A stretch of DNA of 64,000 nt from Prosopocoilus inquinatus (GCA_036172665.1 CM069870.1:29672001-29736000), one strand, 5' to 3'; numbered from the stretch's first letter, positions 44,361 through 56,730 are shown. The notes: generated by a model from the letters alone, not told the origin. Numbers and translations: made by a program.

Positions 44361-45596
44361 TATATTTATTTTCAGTTTGGTGTACCTTTACTTTATAAAA
44401 TTCCATGGTAGAACTAAATCAAATCGCATGATAAATTTTACCTCGCTTACAAGTTGTGGTAAAATAAAATAATAATTGAATAGAAAACACAATATAAAAA
44501 TTATTGTGTGCCATATTACTTACTATGCATGTTTTGATTTCATTTCATTTCATCACGTTGCAACAATATTCTTATCTTTTATGAACTACAAAATGATTAT
44601 TGTTTGAAACCTTTTGTGGCGTGCAATTTATTTGCAAAATAAATGACGATGTTATTATGTTCACAGAAATTCAAATTTAATTTATGCATTGGATTTCAGA
44701 AATTCTGCATGTCATTATTAGAAGATATAATGCTTTATTTCATATGCTATTTAACGGATGACATGAACATAATATGAATAACGAAGTTCAACTTAAATGA
44801 TACCATTTGACAGTTTCATAGCCCTTAAGCTGAATGTTCTTAAAGGTGTCATTCGCATGCAGGAGTATCATTTAAGTTGAGCGTCGTAGTATATACATCA
44901 CTTTCGAAAAGTACATATGTTTTCGCATCGCAATACATCAGACCGAAAGTGAACCTTATTGGAATAGCTTTTAAGACCACCAGTTTGTTGTAGTAAACGG
45001 ATATTTTTCGATGGCACCAAACTGTTCGCGATCTACAGAACAAGATAATTTAAATGATAAGGAACTGCTCAAAAAAAATAATAAATATCTGATATTTCTT
45101 AAAATTAGTAATAAATTGTTTGTAAAATAAGAACAGAAAGTTGAGGCGATCCTGATATGTGGAGAGTGTAAATCTAAAGTTTCCAGAAGCAATTTGACTT
45201 TTTAGCTGCAAGAAACGGAATTGAAAATCGGCAAGAAATAAGGCCTCGTTCGCACCAGCATTTTCTAAAACGTTTCTGCGTTCGTTTATTAACATATTAA
45301 TTTTGTATTATTATATTAATTACACTTTAGTGGTCGTTAGAAGGCGTTCTAGTGCACTCGCTTTTTCTCAAGTCGTAAATGGATAATATCAAATTTAACA
45401 TTTGTGACATTTGTGTTCACACTGTAGCGATCGTTTAGAAAGAGCTCTAGTGCAAACGTATATGTATGTTTAAATTGATAAGGCCGATAATAAATCGTAG
45501 TTTTGATGGCCAAAAATCTATAACTTTTATGCGGCTAGCGGTCAACAAGTATTTTCTTTTTCTTTATGTCTAACAAGATTTAGATAAGAAAATTAT
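44361..45596. other. No gene seen
   Basis: The overlapping minus-strand frames at 44849-45295 (64-81 codons) show no domain and no shared codon signal. A GGCCTCGTTCGCACC motif near 45243 resembles a small-MITE end. Confidence 0.4.
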
Positions 45597-45635
45597 TAAT
45601 TGAAATTAACCTCCGCCCACAATAATTCTTATATC

Positions 45636-45678
45636 CGTAGATACGTATTTCGGCAGCTAAGCTGCCATATTCAGTACG
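45636..45678 (-). ncRNA. Hammerhead-like motif, left end (mutated)
   Basis: Complement of the 46222-46264 motif, but the core reads CUGAAUA in place of CUGAAGA. This changes the invariant G8 position, which should abolish catalysis. Confidence 0.55.
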
Positions 45679-46221
45679 CTACCAACTTAAAAGCACTAAA
45701 AATTTTTTTATTTGCACTGGATATTTCATAAGGAGAGGATTCTCCGAGATAAAATTTTCCTAAAGTGCTCTTAACTTGCGGTGTGTGGGTGTGATTTGCT
45801 CTCATCTATAGGTTGTTTTTTGACGATTTATATCTAATATATACATATATTTTAGTTTATTTTTCAGGATTTTTAGATTTTTAGGTATCAAACAACAAGG
45901 AATTATATACTTATTTATTCGTTAGAATAAGAAGTTTTTTCGGGGTTTTTGGACTATTTATTTCCGCATTTCCGTGTTGTTTGGTTAGCTCTTATTTGTA
46001 AGGCATTCTGACAGTTAATTTTAGGTGTTCACATAATTTTTTTTTCCCGATTTATACATAACATATATAGTTTATTTTAGATTTTCACATATTAATTTAT
46101 ATTTACTTTCATTTATACATATATATCTTTTAGGATGATTAGATTGTTGTTTAACATTTTTATGATTTTGTCAGTGTGACTAGGTTGTTCTTAGACATTT
46201 TTAGTGGTTTTAAGTTGGTAG

Positions 46222-46264
46222 CGTACTGAAGATGGCAGCTTAGCTGCCGAAATACGTATCTACG
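46222..46264 (+). ncRNA. Hammerhead-like motif, right end (intact core)
   Basis: Stem I is CGUA (46222-46225) with UACG (46261-46264). The core is CUGAAGA (46226-46232), then one extra U. Stem II is GGCAGC/GCUGCC with a UUA loop, and GAAA is at 46249-46252. The palindromic stem III is AUACGUAU (46252-46259), with predicted cleavage after C46260. As in the PLE motifs, stem III has no loop, implying action as a dimer, and there is one extra base before stem II. Confidence 0.65.
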
Positions 46265-46303
46265 GATACAAAAATTATTGTGGGCGGAGGTTAATTTCAA
46301 TTA

Positions 46304-46620
46304 TCTCTTAAACCACAGTCTCCTTTACTATTTTAGTTTAAGAAAATTATTAAATATTATGTTACTAGTATGTTACCAGTATGCAAAAAAAGGACTTTTA
46401 AGAATTTGCTATTCCGCACCGTTTTCACATGTACAAAATTATATTTTTATGTATGAATTAAAGTCAAAAATTAAATATATAAATCATAAGTCATAATTGT
46501 TATTTGTAAACGAAAATAGTGTTTTTTTTTTTAGAAAAGATAATAAAAAGTAAAAAAAATAAAAGTAAGTAAATTTTGATTTACACAAGGTAAGCCAGTG
46601 TTTTGTAGTTTCAAAATAAC
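46304..46620. other. No gene seen
   Basis: AT-rich; the 72-codon open frame overlapping it has no domain. Confidence 0.4.
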
Positions 46621-48541
46621 TTTCTTATTTAATCCTTAGAAGTGAGCTACTGCCGAACAACGAGAAAAGTTATAACATTTTTACTGTGGTTAACGTTTGT
46701 GTGAGCGGGATCAGCGGCCGTGATTCGGCTAATCGGACTCCGTAAATTTTTATTGCTTTATGAGCGCCGCATAAGAGGCGGATAAAATAATTTTCCCCCT
46801 GTTATGAATTAATTGTTTTAAATTTTTTTCGTTTTCTATTTACTCTTACGGTAATGTAAAAATTTCTGCACTCGTCTTAAAAAACATCATGAAACTTATC
46901 TAAACAAGTTTAAATTTTTTTCATTTAACTGTTACGGGCTTAGTTTGTCTCAGTTGCATGAAACTGGTCGCGCTTTGTCACCAAAACCCGTTCATTTCTC
47001 TCTTGTTTTTTTTTATTACCATAGCCGACCAGAATTTTGACTTTCCAAACCGTTCGCCCCGTGGTCACTTAGGTTAGGTTCTAACTGGTTTACTGTTTAT
47101 ACTGAGCGAGTTTCACCATTTTAACCGCGTCATCGAGTTTTCGACCAAAACGTCATCGTAATTTTTTTTATCAAACGCCATGTTCCTTCCTCAGTATTGC
47201 CACCAATTTTCAACTTTGTTCAAGTTTAAGTCGCTTGTTTTGTATGATTTCCTCCCGGCCCTGCACTTTCTTTCCTCCTGCAGTTCAGTGTGAATCTGTC
47301 TGCGGTCTAGGGAATACGTCTTTTGTGTGTGGGCGTAGTGAAGCCTTAGCAGCCGTTGAAGCTATTTTTTAGTGAAGTAATCACCTTCCCCCTGAGCGAA
47401 TTGTTCTTCTTAGCTGTTGAAACACTCTTGGTGTCAAGGTCAGTAATTTTTGGATTGTTTTGGAACTGACTTGGTGAGTTCTTTTTTTTTCTTTTCTTGA
47501 AGTCTTACTTAAAAGTTTTTGTTGCCCTTGTAGAAAGGTCGTATCCCGCTTCCAATTACGACAACACTTTCACCCTACCCGCTCCGTTAAACTTTTTGTA
47601 CCAATCCGTCGTAAAGAAGTCCGTCCTTTCGAAGTAAAGTTTCAAACACCGTTCAAGCCACTTTGTTTCCTGCAGAAGATTGGTGTCGTAGTTTGAGGAC
47701 GACTTTCGAAGAAACCCCTGGGACGATTCTCCATATATCGTCGTAGGTAACCGTTATTTTTTTTCGTTGACACTCCAGATTGTTCATCGCTACTTAGCTA
47801 CGGCGTCGTCTCACAAGATACCATTTGTTCTCGTAATCGACGTACAACTTTGGTTGCCTAATTTATGCCTCACCTTGCATCAGTCAAGGTAATTTAATTG
47901 TTACAATTTCTTTTATTAAATTCAATACTTAATTTTTTTTGCCCGGTAATTTTAGTCAACCGTAATTGTTATATTTTTGTTAATGTTTGAGTCGAATCAA
48001 GAACTAGAGTTCAATATTTTTGTTACATGAGTTATTGTGGTACAACAGTGGAAATTCCCAAATTTTATATTTTGAAATATTTAAGATCATTGAATGAAAC
48101 AATAACAAACTTTAACGCTAACGCTAGCGCTACTTTTATCGCTATTTACCATAAATTCATACTTTCCTTTGCTATTGAATTGTTGCCTTGCACACTTTCC
48201 GCCTTTGTTAAAGCTGGGGTTAATCTTGGGTTGGAATTGTGTTAGATACTATGGTGTTTATATACTCCAGTTGGGGCCTTCCGGTCTTTTGTTTTTTTTT
48301 TAATATACTTCTTTTTTTGACTTCCGTTTTTGACTCCACGCCCTCTCTCTAACTTTCGAAAGCTGTCGACGGTATCCCGCCATGTCCCTTGGTGACGACA
48401 ACAAGTTAACTTCTGGAAATTCCGTGTACGCAGGTAAGAACTGCCCTGCCTTGTTCCAAGTACACGTTACGGTTTATCCAATGATGGATGCAGCTTCTTG
48501 CCACCCAACACTGTAAATAAATTGGATGTAATAAATTGGCG
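46621..48541 (+). other. GC-richer region: possible promoter/5' leader of a gene or retroelement
   Basis: Less AT-rich than its surroundings, pyrimidine-rich on the plus strand, with several donor-like GTGAGT and GTCAGT strings (about 47440-47480). Near the end a short frame with CGCC before its ATG (48382) runs 44 codons to 48516. It contains CAG|GTAAG at 48434, a strong splice-donor consensus. After it, AATTGGCGTCCACCGTGTG (about 48534) looks like sequence next to an LTR primer-binding site. Host first exon and LTR-retroelement leader are both possible. I cannot identify the protein. Confidence 0.3.
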
Positions 48542-49587
48542 TCCACCGTGTGCCCAAATGTGTGTTGAGATTTTATGAAATATCAGTTAATTAATTTATT
48601 TTCTTATTTATGTATTTCGTATTATAGAATGCGAATAGAATTATATGTATAAACACATAAATAACGTTTAAATTATCAACAGGAGACTTATCGAAGACTT
48701 TTATAATAAATTTTATTCTGTATCGCATAACGAACTCGACTTTAGTACTTCGTCTTCCGCGATGAATCAAACTTATTAAATATTCGTAATTAGTTTTAGT
48801 ACTACAATTTTAAAGTACGCCAAAATTCAAAAAAATTAGAAATATAACTGAACAGTTTATATCAGATGCTACATACGCTGAAATAAATGATCAAGCAGCA
48901 GAACTTAACCTGTGTCTAATAATTTAAATCGGTCTTGACAAATTTACGGCTAGTGCTTTTCCAGTCGATCGATTGTAACTCTCTGAGTTCATCGTAATGA
49001 ACCGGGCCTTTGAATTCAGAAGTTCATAAATTATGTAGCAGTGTCTAAAACTGTCTCACCGAAGAACTGTTTATTACAAGAAAACGATGGTTACAATACT
49101 TATTCACGCCAGAGAAAATACGTGCAAGCCTAGAATGAAGATTTTGAATTGTATAACAAACTGATACTACATAAATATATTTGTTTTTGCATAAAATATA
49201 TCAGAAACGTAAATAAAAGATAATTTGAAGACAAAATACTTATCATTTATTTAAGATCAGAAGTTAATAATTTTTTCCACGTGAACTAATTTATACTCCG
49301 TCGTTTGAAACAGAAGGTGAGATACTTTAATATTATTAGCAAATTACATAACAAGTTCTAGAAATTAGAACCAATAGTATTCGTCCGTGATCTATCTTTT
49401 CCCATCATTTGTAGAAACGTAAATAGGGCACCCTTTTCTTTAACTGAGATTCACTGAAACGAACTCTACTTTTTTGTTGTTATTTATAATAAATAAAAAT
49501 TTATAAAAGATCCATTGAATAAACGTTCACTTGATACATGACATTTTCTGCTTGTATAAGAACAGCCTCTTCAATTTTCATTATGAT
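48542..49587. other. No gene seen
   Basis: AT-rich, unremarkable. Confidence 0.45.
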
Positions 49588-49643
49588 ATGATGATGAACA
49601 GATAAAACAGCGACATCGTACGATCGCTTTTTGACCTGACATG
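49588..49643 (+). repeat. MITE family A, truncated end
   Basis: GATGAACAGATAAAACAGCG followed by ACGATCGCTTTTTGACCTGACAT matches the terminal arm of 24396-24706. The rest is missing. A CTTTCTGCTTG-type direct repeat lies on both sides (49543 and 49668). Confidence 0.7.
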
Positions 49644-50786
49644 ATATGATAATGGATCATAGGTGACACTTTCTGCTTGCAGAAGAATAGTCGGTTAAAT
49701 GATACAATTGAATACGAACACATGCATTTGAATATGCATTTTTTATTATCAGCACTATTCAAAATCACCGCTGGCATCAGCAATCATTCAGTTATGAAGT
49801 AATTTAGTCACTAAGATGTCTATCTTCGATTCTGTTAAGTAGTCCAAGGTACCGAGTACTCTTTCGAAGCGTGGGGTGAGAGTAAATGAGTCAAAAATAG
49901 AAATTCTACTGATCACTGATAATTTAAAACTCTATGTATTCAGAAAAAAAAACTTCCGGAGCAGAATTACTTATAAAATTCGTCAGCGCTCGAGTGATTA
50001 TTTCACCTGCACGGTTTATTGTTTTCTCTTCAGATTCGACACTTTTATTAATTTTTAGATTAACTTTTTATTAAAATTAACATTTCTTTGGAATAATAAA
50101 AGAATAAAACATAAGGCTGTACACTCCTTGCAGATGGCACTTCCAAACAGTTGATTTTGCAACGCTTTGACGATAACAATGGAGGAATTCAATCAATTCG
50201 ATTCGTACTGCAGTCTGTACCCATTTTCGTTTCAAAGAACAAAGTAGCTCTGAGCATCTCTGAGTAGCACAGACCTGATTCGCATTACAACGTTGTTTTC
50301 ATATTAACGGTGGATCAAATGGGATTAGTTATTTTAGGTTCGAATCACTTGTGGATTACTTAACAGAAACGCCTTACCAGTTGCTGTACATATGCTGTAT
50401 ACGGGTGGTATATCTGCATGTGATTTCAATAAATCCACGTTACACAAAATAGTCAAAGATATTGCGTGTGTCGTACAAAGTAATGACAAAATATTATAAT
50501 AAGTATTTTTAAAGTGAATCAAAATCTATTTTTGCAATATATTGTATAAATAGATAAAGTTTTCAATTCGGATTTCAGAATTAGAATTCAGCATGGAGTA
50601 ATAAGATATAGGTACACTGAAAAAAGACTTTTTGAAGGATCCATCAAAATTGAGTTATTAAAGAAAATATATAATTTTAGATTAGATTTTAAAAGAGACG
50701 TATTTTTTTAATGATATGTAGTGATGTCCAACAAGGTCTTAAGTTACAGACTTGTCAAGACCTCAAAAGCGTAAATGTATTTTTCG
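49644..50786. other. No gene seen
   Basis: Short open frames at 49876-50058 and 50334-50522 show no domain. Nothing else is supportable. Confidence 0.4.
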
Positions 50787-50987
50787 TGTGTATAAAGTGA
50801 TACAGGGCTTTGTAATTTCAAACCTCCTTGCCGTTGCAGGGAAACCAGTGTTGATTTCTCTCTTCGTAACACTGAAGGGTACCTGAAGCGAATACCGAGC
50901 ACCACCAAGTATTAACTCGAGTGTGATTCAAACTCAAGACCTTGCATTCACAAGACCGATTCTCTAACCACTGGACTACTTTGGCCT
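50787..50987 (-). mobile_element. tRNA-derived SINE, copy 2
   Basis: On the minus strand it starts GGCCAAAGTAGTCCAGTGG (A box) and GAGTTTGAATC (B box), then ACTTGGTGGTGCTCGGTATT, AGGTACCCTTCAGTGTT, GGAGGTTTG. The same blocks in the same order occur at 11259-11452. The tRNA-like head is better preserved here. Confidence 0.75.
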
Positions 50988-51177
50988 TTTATTTATATTA
51001 ACGTCAAAAAATCGCAATAAATTCTTTATAGCCCTCTGGAAATGAGTAATCCCAAACTTTATTTTCATTTTTGATTCCTAGCTTTCTAGTAAAAATGATT
51101 TTCGTTCATTCGAAACTTTTCTGGTTACAATTTTAAAAGTATTTTAACATTTGTCCCTCGAATCTCGATATTAATAT

Positions 51178-51390
51178 CAAAAATTTTGTTGCAAATCGTT
51201 GATATTGCAGTAAAAACGACTTGCAACAAAATTTTTAAAACTTTCATTATGCTTTGACAGCAGCATGGCCGCCTTGCATGGGGGACTTATTAAGTAACAA
51301 ATCCGCTTCAATTTGTCTAACCTACTGCAATGTCAGGTCAAAACGCGATTGTAAGATGTCGCTGTTTTATCTGTTCATTAATAATATCGT
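51178..51390 (+). mobile_element. MITE family A, partial copy
   Basis: Contains AATTTTGTTGCAAATCG, then TATGCTTTGACAGC, GGCCGCCTTGCATGG and the terminal TGTCGCTGTTTTATCTGTTC. The left terminal arm is missing. A more decayed relative may occupy 51690-51890 (CGCGACATCATCCTATTATA, TTTTGACCTAATATTGC, TTTGTTGCAAAATTTT). Confidence 0.75.
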
Positions 51391-52955
51391 TACCATAGTC
51401 TCTCAATTTTAATTCAATTTCCATTGGCATGATTTTGGTAGAGACGTATCGCGATCAACGATTACTACACATCCTGTCAGGATGTAATTGTAAGTGCACG
51501 GCACTAAATTGTATGAGCGGGATACTCATTAGTGATATGTAAGTAAATTTATTTCAGATCATTTTGACACAAGTTTGGTGATTTCAACGCCAACTCTGAC
51601 CTGTCTCCTCACGTAGCCAAGATTGGTTATTTCTCAACGTAATTTTTTTAATTTACAAATAGAACACCAAATGTTAGATTAGCTTTTTAAAAAGACTCGC
51701 GACATCATCCTATTATATTTTGACCTAATATTGCGGAGGCAAATATATAGCAGTCAGTTTATTGCCTCAAAAGAGACTGAAGCAGCTGTACGAAGGATAT
51801 TCGAGAAATTTATTGCAATCTAAACAGGCTTGCAACAAATTTTTAGAATTTTCAAATTTGTTGCAAAATTTTATTTAGTCGCTTTGTGCGACTTATTAAG
51901 CAACAATTACATATCTCTGGATTATATTCCTGGAATCAATCTAATAATTTAATAGTAATCTAAAACCTAATTGTTTTAAACATCAAATGGTAGACATATT
52001 TTATTTATATTGGAAGTTGTTTCTATGTTGACATATCGAGAGGTATCTAGAGAGGTTGCAAACCTCGCAGTCTGAAATGTAAACAGCCGACAAATTAAAC
52101 TCGAAATTACTAATGCAAGTTAAAATAAGAACCACTTCAAGAAAAATAGGTACGGAAGAATTTAGAATTTTTAATGTAATGTAAACTTTTCCAGATAAAC
52201 GAACGCGAGGGTTAGCTCTCCGTCAAACATCAGATCGTTTTAGACAGGTAGTCCTTTAGATATGTTAAAATAAATAATCTTTGAGGTAAAGTACACTTGA
52301 CCTGTGAGAAAAATTTACTAACGTAAATGAAAGACGTTGAAAGGGGACATGATAAGAGAGTCTCACTTTCCGCTGGAAAGTGTCTATAAGGGAAATATTT
52401 TTAACATTTTCAATGGAGTGTCGTGGTCCAGAAGAAGTTTAGAAATGTTAATGTTCTCAGAAAAATTTCTTCAATCTTGCCGAGAAGAACTGATCATGTC
52501 CTCCATAAAGTTCCTAGAAGCCCGACGGGTGTTTGAGAGATGGAAATCGTTGCCGTAAGGAACAAAGGTTCTCTGCTACCGACTTCTACTTCTTCTAAAC
52601 GTAGGCATAATTTTTGGCCTGTTGTAATGCTAATGTATTGGATTATTGAGTTTGCTTGTAACTGTATACAAATCCCAGTCAACCAATGCCTAAAGCTAGT
52701 CAGCCTTTTTCTTATATGAGGGAGGCCAAGGGTCGTGAGTGACAGTACCGAAAAAAAATTAATAGGCGCCACCAACCTTATCTTGTATATGGATCTTGAG
52801 ACCAAATTAAAAAATTGGAAATAGTTAATCGGAAGACGAACCGGATATTGAAAGCTGTCGTAAAGCATTACTCATTTTACAGTTTGTTGTACAACATAAA
52901 TTAAAAAGAAACGTTTTTTCTTCTAATTTAGAATAGAATGCTTGTATTAAACGAA
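51391..52955. other. Unassigned; one 124-codon minus-strand open frame
   Basis: The open frame at 52494-52868 (minus) has no domain I recognise, and its opposite strand is also partly open (52337-52558). I do not call a gene. The remainder is AT-rich. Confidence 0.35.
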
Positions 52956-53965
52956 ATATATTAATTTTCATTAAACTATGCAATTGCCATTTTCATTAGT
53001 GATCCTTTGCCATCATTCTGCCAGCATTTGCATTCCTCGATGATACCATTGACTCTAGAGTCAAGAAATTCTTGATATGCCGTATCGACTATTCATTAAA
53101 ATTTCTGTCTTCAATGAAATGTTTCATCGAACAACACATATTGTAATCAGAAGGAGCAATGTCCGGACCGTATGCCGAAAGAGGAAGAAAAGTGCATCCA
53201 AGCTCCATCAGTTTTTATTGAGACCTAATTGGATTTTGTGGTTTTGCATTATCCTGGTGATGGATCATGTGATTTGTATTTACTAATGCAGGGTACCCTA
53301 CACGTAAAATTTAGTGTATTAGGTAAGTTGAGCACAGCAGACTGCAGCTTTAGCTATATGGACATTTGAAACATGTTCAAAATGGTTCACGCCAAATATA
53401 TTCCACCAAACACTGAACATTACTTTTCTGCCAAAACCATCTTTGTCCACGACTTAAAAAGATACTTGTCGAGGATTAAGCTACTATTTATACCAGTAGG
53501 GATTCTTAAAAGAATCCGTATTTCTTCATAAATTATGATTTGTCACAGAAAACGATTGTAGCGAGGATTTTGGAGTAATTTTGTATAAATGTTTAAGGTG
53601 TTTAGGTTGAGATTCATTTAAGTTAATGTGAAATTTTTGTAGAACGTTTAATAATCGTACTACGACCTCTTAAGTGACACCAAATGGTTGAATTGAATGC
53701 ACCCAACTCGACTGTCAATCGATATGTTGTAGTAATCGGATTTTCTTTAAAGAACTGCGAAAAAATCTTGGTTAATCTTTAAAAGGCAACCCGACGTAAT
53801 ACTCTTTCGAAGAGTAAAATCGCAATTTCTAAACTTTGTAAATTCACGTTGGGCATGTCTTACATTAAGAGACTCTTTGTGTTTTTCTTCACAGATATTC
53901 TAAGCCACTTGTGCAGCCATACTTTCCTTCTTAAACTCGTATAACAATAGGTTCAAGAAGTCTTC
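52956..53965 (-). pseudogene. Classic mariner transposase pseudogene
   Basis: The minus strand preserves blocks of a mariner transposase. Near 53940 there is an N-terminal HTH stretch (AAQVA.NICEEKHKESLNVRHAQREFTKF). Near 53260 is the second catalytic Asp in HQDNAKP, and near 53150 the third in YGPDIAPSDYN (the D34D spacing of mariner). MKHFIEDRNFNE and a C-terminal CWQND.GK follow. Between ~53300 and ~53880 the frame is badly eroded by stops and shifts, and the first Asp region is not clear. This mariner is distinct from the ones at 1190-4866 and 58949. Confidence 0.8.
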
Positions 53966-55115
53966 GTTTTTGGTTATTCTTTGTAAGAACACACAATTAA
54001 GTCGGGTTAATATTTGCGTAGTATTGTATAGAGAAGTATACTCTTCAATTTGCAAATAAAAAATTATATCTAGCTACCCTCGAAATAAGAATTAGTTGAT
54101 AAAGGAAAACAACTTTTCTTTTCCAATTTATTTCTTATCGACAAACAGAATACGGTGTGGATAAAAATGTAATAAGATTAAACGTCCACCAGTTTACTCA
54201 GCCGTGTTTATTCCTTTGTTAATGATTTTTAATAATGGAATCTTATTTTTGGTTGTTTTAGTTAATATCTTTTCGTATGTTATTTCGCCCTTTGAATTAA
54301 TATTAAAATTAGTTATTATATGAGTTGCCATACGTTGGATTATGTAACCATACTTTTTCTCGAAAAATGGCGCTAAAATTGAATTTTCTGATTTTTCGTA
54401 TTCACATTGCTGAGTCCTCTATAAAATTCCCTTTTCAATGATATGCCACTCAAAGTATCTTTCTTATTTAAATTCTATTGGTTAGAGAGCTGGAAGAAAG
54501 GGAATGATGTATGACAGTTGGATATTGCAGATATTCGCTCTGTTTGATTTTCGTTGGCCCACACTGTATAGCAATAAATATACATTTATGAAATTTACCT
54601 AGAAAAATTGATCAATATCTACCTATTTAAGGACTTTTTTCATTACATATTTCATTTGCGTTGTGTAGTTTTGGCACATAAGATATTACAGACGCGTTTG
54701 TTAACCAATTTATTCCTAAATATGTTTATAAGCCTAGATTACTTGCCCTGACTTATAAATTAAAATTTATTGCGGCATCGTACACTTAAATCGCTGCTTA
54801 AGATTCTTGATGTATGGCAGTTAATAATATGAATTGATTACACTTCTTTAAAAGAATTAATCCTACAAAACTGCACTAAATTACCATCTGTCGAGTCATG
54901 TTTTCTTTCTTTTTAATAGCTATGCTTCGTTTGCAGTACAAGTTGTGAAAACTTCAGGAAAATTGATCTGGAGAGTCGCCACATTGTAAGACGTTGCCTC
55001 CGACGTAGTGAATTTATGTAACTGGACACGCGAAAAGTCAACACTCTCCTGTAAACTCTATACTCATGTAAGATAACTTAGTTTCACTTACTTGTTGCAT
55101 AGTATTATTTTGTTT
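53966..55115. other. No gene seen
   Basis: AT-rich. The left part probably includes the untranslated 5' end of the mariner copy. Confidence 0.4.
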
Positions 55116-55172
55116 AGGTCCGGTTTTATAAACACAAGGATAAATTTATTATCCAATTTAATGCCTTAGGCG
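55116..55172 (+). repeat. Half copy of the 10917-11168 MITE family
   Basis: TAGGTCCGGTTTTATAAACA and CAATTTAATGCCTTAGG parallel TGCCTGGTTTTATAAACGC and CAGTTTAATGCCTTATGG of the other copy. Confidence 0.6.
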
Positions 55173-56525
55173 CATATGACACGATGTTGACTTCTTTTTC
55201 AAGTTTTAATAAATTTCTTGCTTCGTAAGTATTTTATAATATACTGCAGGTATTTTCTTACTCGTGAGAATATACGGAATTTATTTTATGAATATTATAT
55301 TTTTCGGTATGATTTAGGCGTTGAGGTAAATTTTGAAAATGCCTCCAAATGAGCTTTCCTTGCCCCGTATCTTATTAAAATAAGTGAGGGAGAATAAGGG
55401 TAAGTTAGAAGTTTATCTGTAGATGAAGTGATGATAAGTGATCCAAAAATAGATCAAGTCGAAGTCTGCTTCTTCTATGACTCTCTGGCTTATCAGTATG
55501 AAATAGGTAGATAACAAATATGGCAATTAAGAAAGAGATGTTTAATAAAAAATGTTATACTCATGTAGGTCAAACAATGATGAAATTTAGTATTTACCTC
55601 TAATATAACCCTCTTTCATTACTAATGAAGTGATTTACTAGAATTCTCCTTCCTTCTTTTGCAGCCTTTTTAATTACTTTTAGCCTAGTTCTCAACTACT
55701 TAGTCCTTTTGGATGTATGAAGTTGTGAGTTATTCCCTTCCGTCTCATGCCAATCCGGGTGTCTCATTCCAACTGATTCCTCTAAATTTCCTCTAATTTC
55801 TGTTATCCCTTTTACTTCTTCCTTCCAAGAGTTACATGGCATTTCTCTTTTCCTTTTATCTAGCAGCCTTACGTCATCAATTCTTTTCACTTTCTCACTA
55901 TCCTTTGCAAATGTCCAAAAGTGGTGGTTCCCGAAATATTTTGTTTCGTTTTCTATCCTATCTCATCTTTAACTGTCTCATTGGTAAAAAAAAACTTCGT
56001 TGATGCCCAACATTTTCAAGAAAATGATAAAATTGGTTTTGGTGTCTGCTTTATTACTTCTGACTTGACTTCCCACCTTCGTTACAAATTTTGTTTCCAA
56101 TGCGTTTAATGACTTTCCCGATTTCTAAATCCTTCCACTTTTTTTTCGAACTGGAGCATCATTGACCCTGTTCACTTTAGATATTTGAAATTACACACTT
56201 GCACGTTCTTCTTCAAGTAACCACTATTGACGAAAAGTTTTCAATATGTGCAACTTCATATTATAGGTCAGTGGTATACTTCTTGTAAAAAATTTGTATA
56301 AAAATGACAGAGAAGGGTCAAATTAACCATTAAATATTCGCTATCTGTCTCTCTCACTTTGTAACAAATTTATGCAAATTTTACACAAAAATTAACACCG
56401 TGCTCTAGGGCTGATTATAGTTTATAGCAAGAAAAAATTACTGCACTTTTTTACTGTAACTTATATTAATGTTTCTGAATGTAGTATTTCGTATTTCCTC
56501 ACTGATATCCCTCTGTATAATGATA
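55173..56525. other. No gene seen
   Basis: Frames at 55696-55890 (minus) and 55921-56109 (plus) show no recognisable domain. The 55650-56150 stretch is CT-rich on the plus strand and could be a decayed retroelement piece (the minus reading includes DDVRLLDKRKRE and KEEVKGITEI), but this is not enough to assign. Confidence 0.3.
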
Positions 56526-56730
56526 AGCGAAAAATAAATAAGAAAAGCGTGTAACATTACCATTTTAGACGCTGTCAATATTTCGCAAAGAGCGTGATAA
56601 AAATTCTCGTTTTGCAACGGGAAATGGGACTTGAATCTGGCGCACGTTTCTTTGAACTAAATTAATTTCATATCTGTCGGAAATCACAAAGCTGATAAAT
56701 TGAATAAAACATTAAAAGTAAAAATTTGTT
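56526..56730 (+). repeat. Dispersed repeat, copy 2
   Basis: Reverse-complement match to 40433-40655 across nearly the full length, with a few short indels. No ORF and no obvious inverted ends. Confidence 0.75.

Larger units (their letters stand above)
45597..46303. mobile_element. ~0.7-kb inverted-repeat element carrying hammerhead-like motifs
   Basis: Near-perfect ~95-bp inverted ends, at 45597-45690 and 46207-46303, begin and end TAATTGAAATTAACC / GGTTAATTTCAATTA. Each holds a hammerhead-like motif; the right one is intact in sequence. The interior has loosely repeated TTTATA...TTTTAG units and no ORF. The arrangement recalls the inverted terminal repeats of Penelope-like elements, so this may be a non-autonomous member of a third family. 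Confidence 0.75.

Noticed and set aside
52494..52868. 124-codon minus-strand open frame as a host gene
   Set aside because: No recognisable domain, the opposite strand is also partly open, and it sits beside a mariner remnant.
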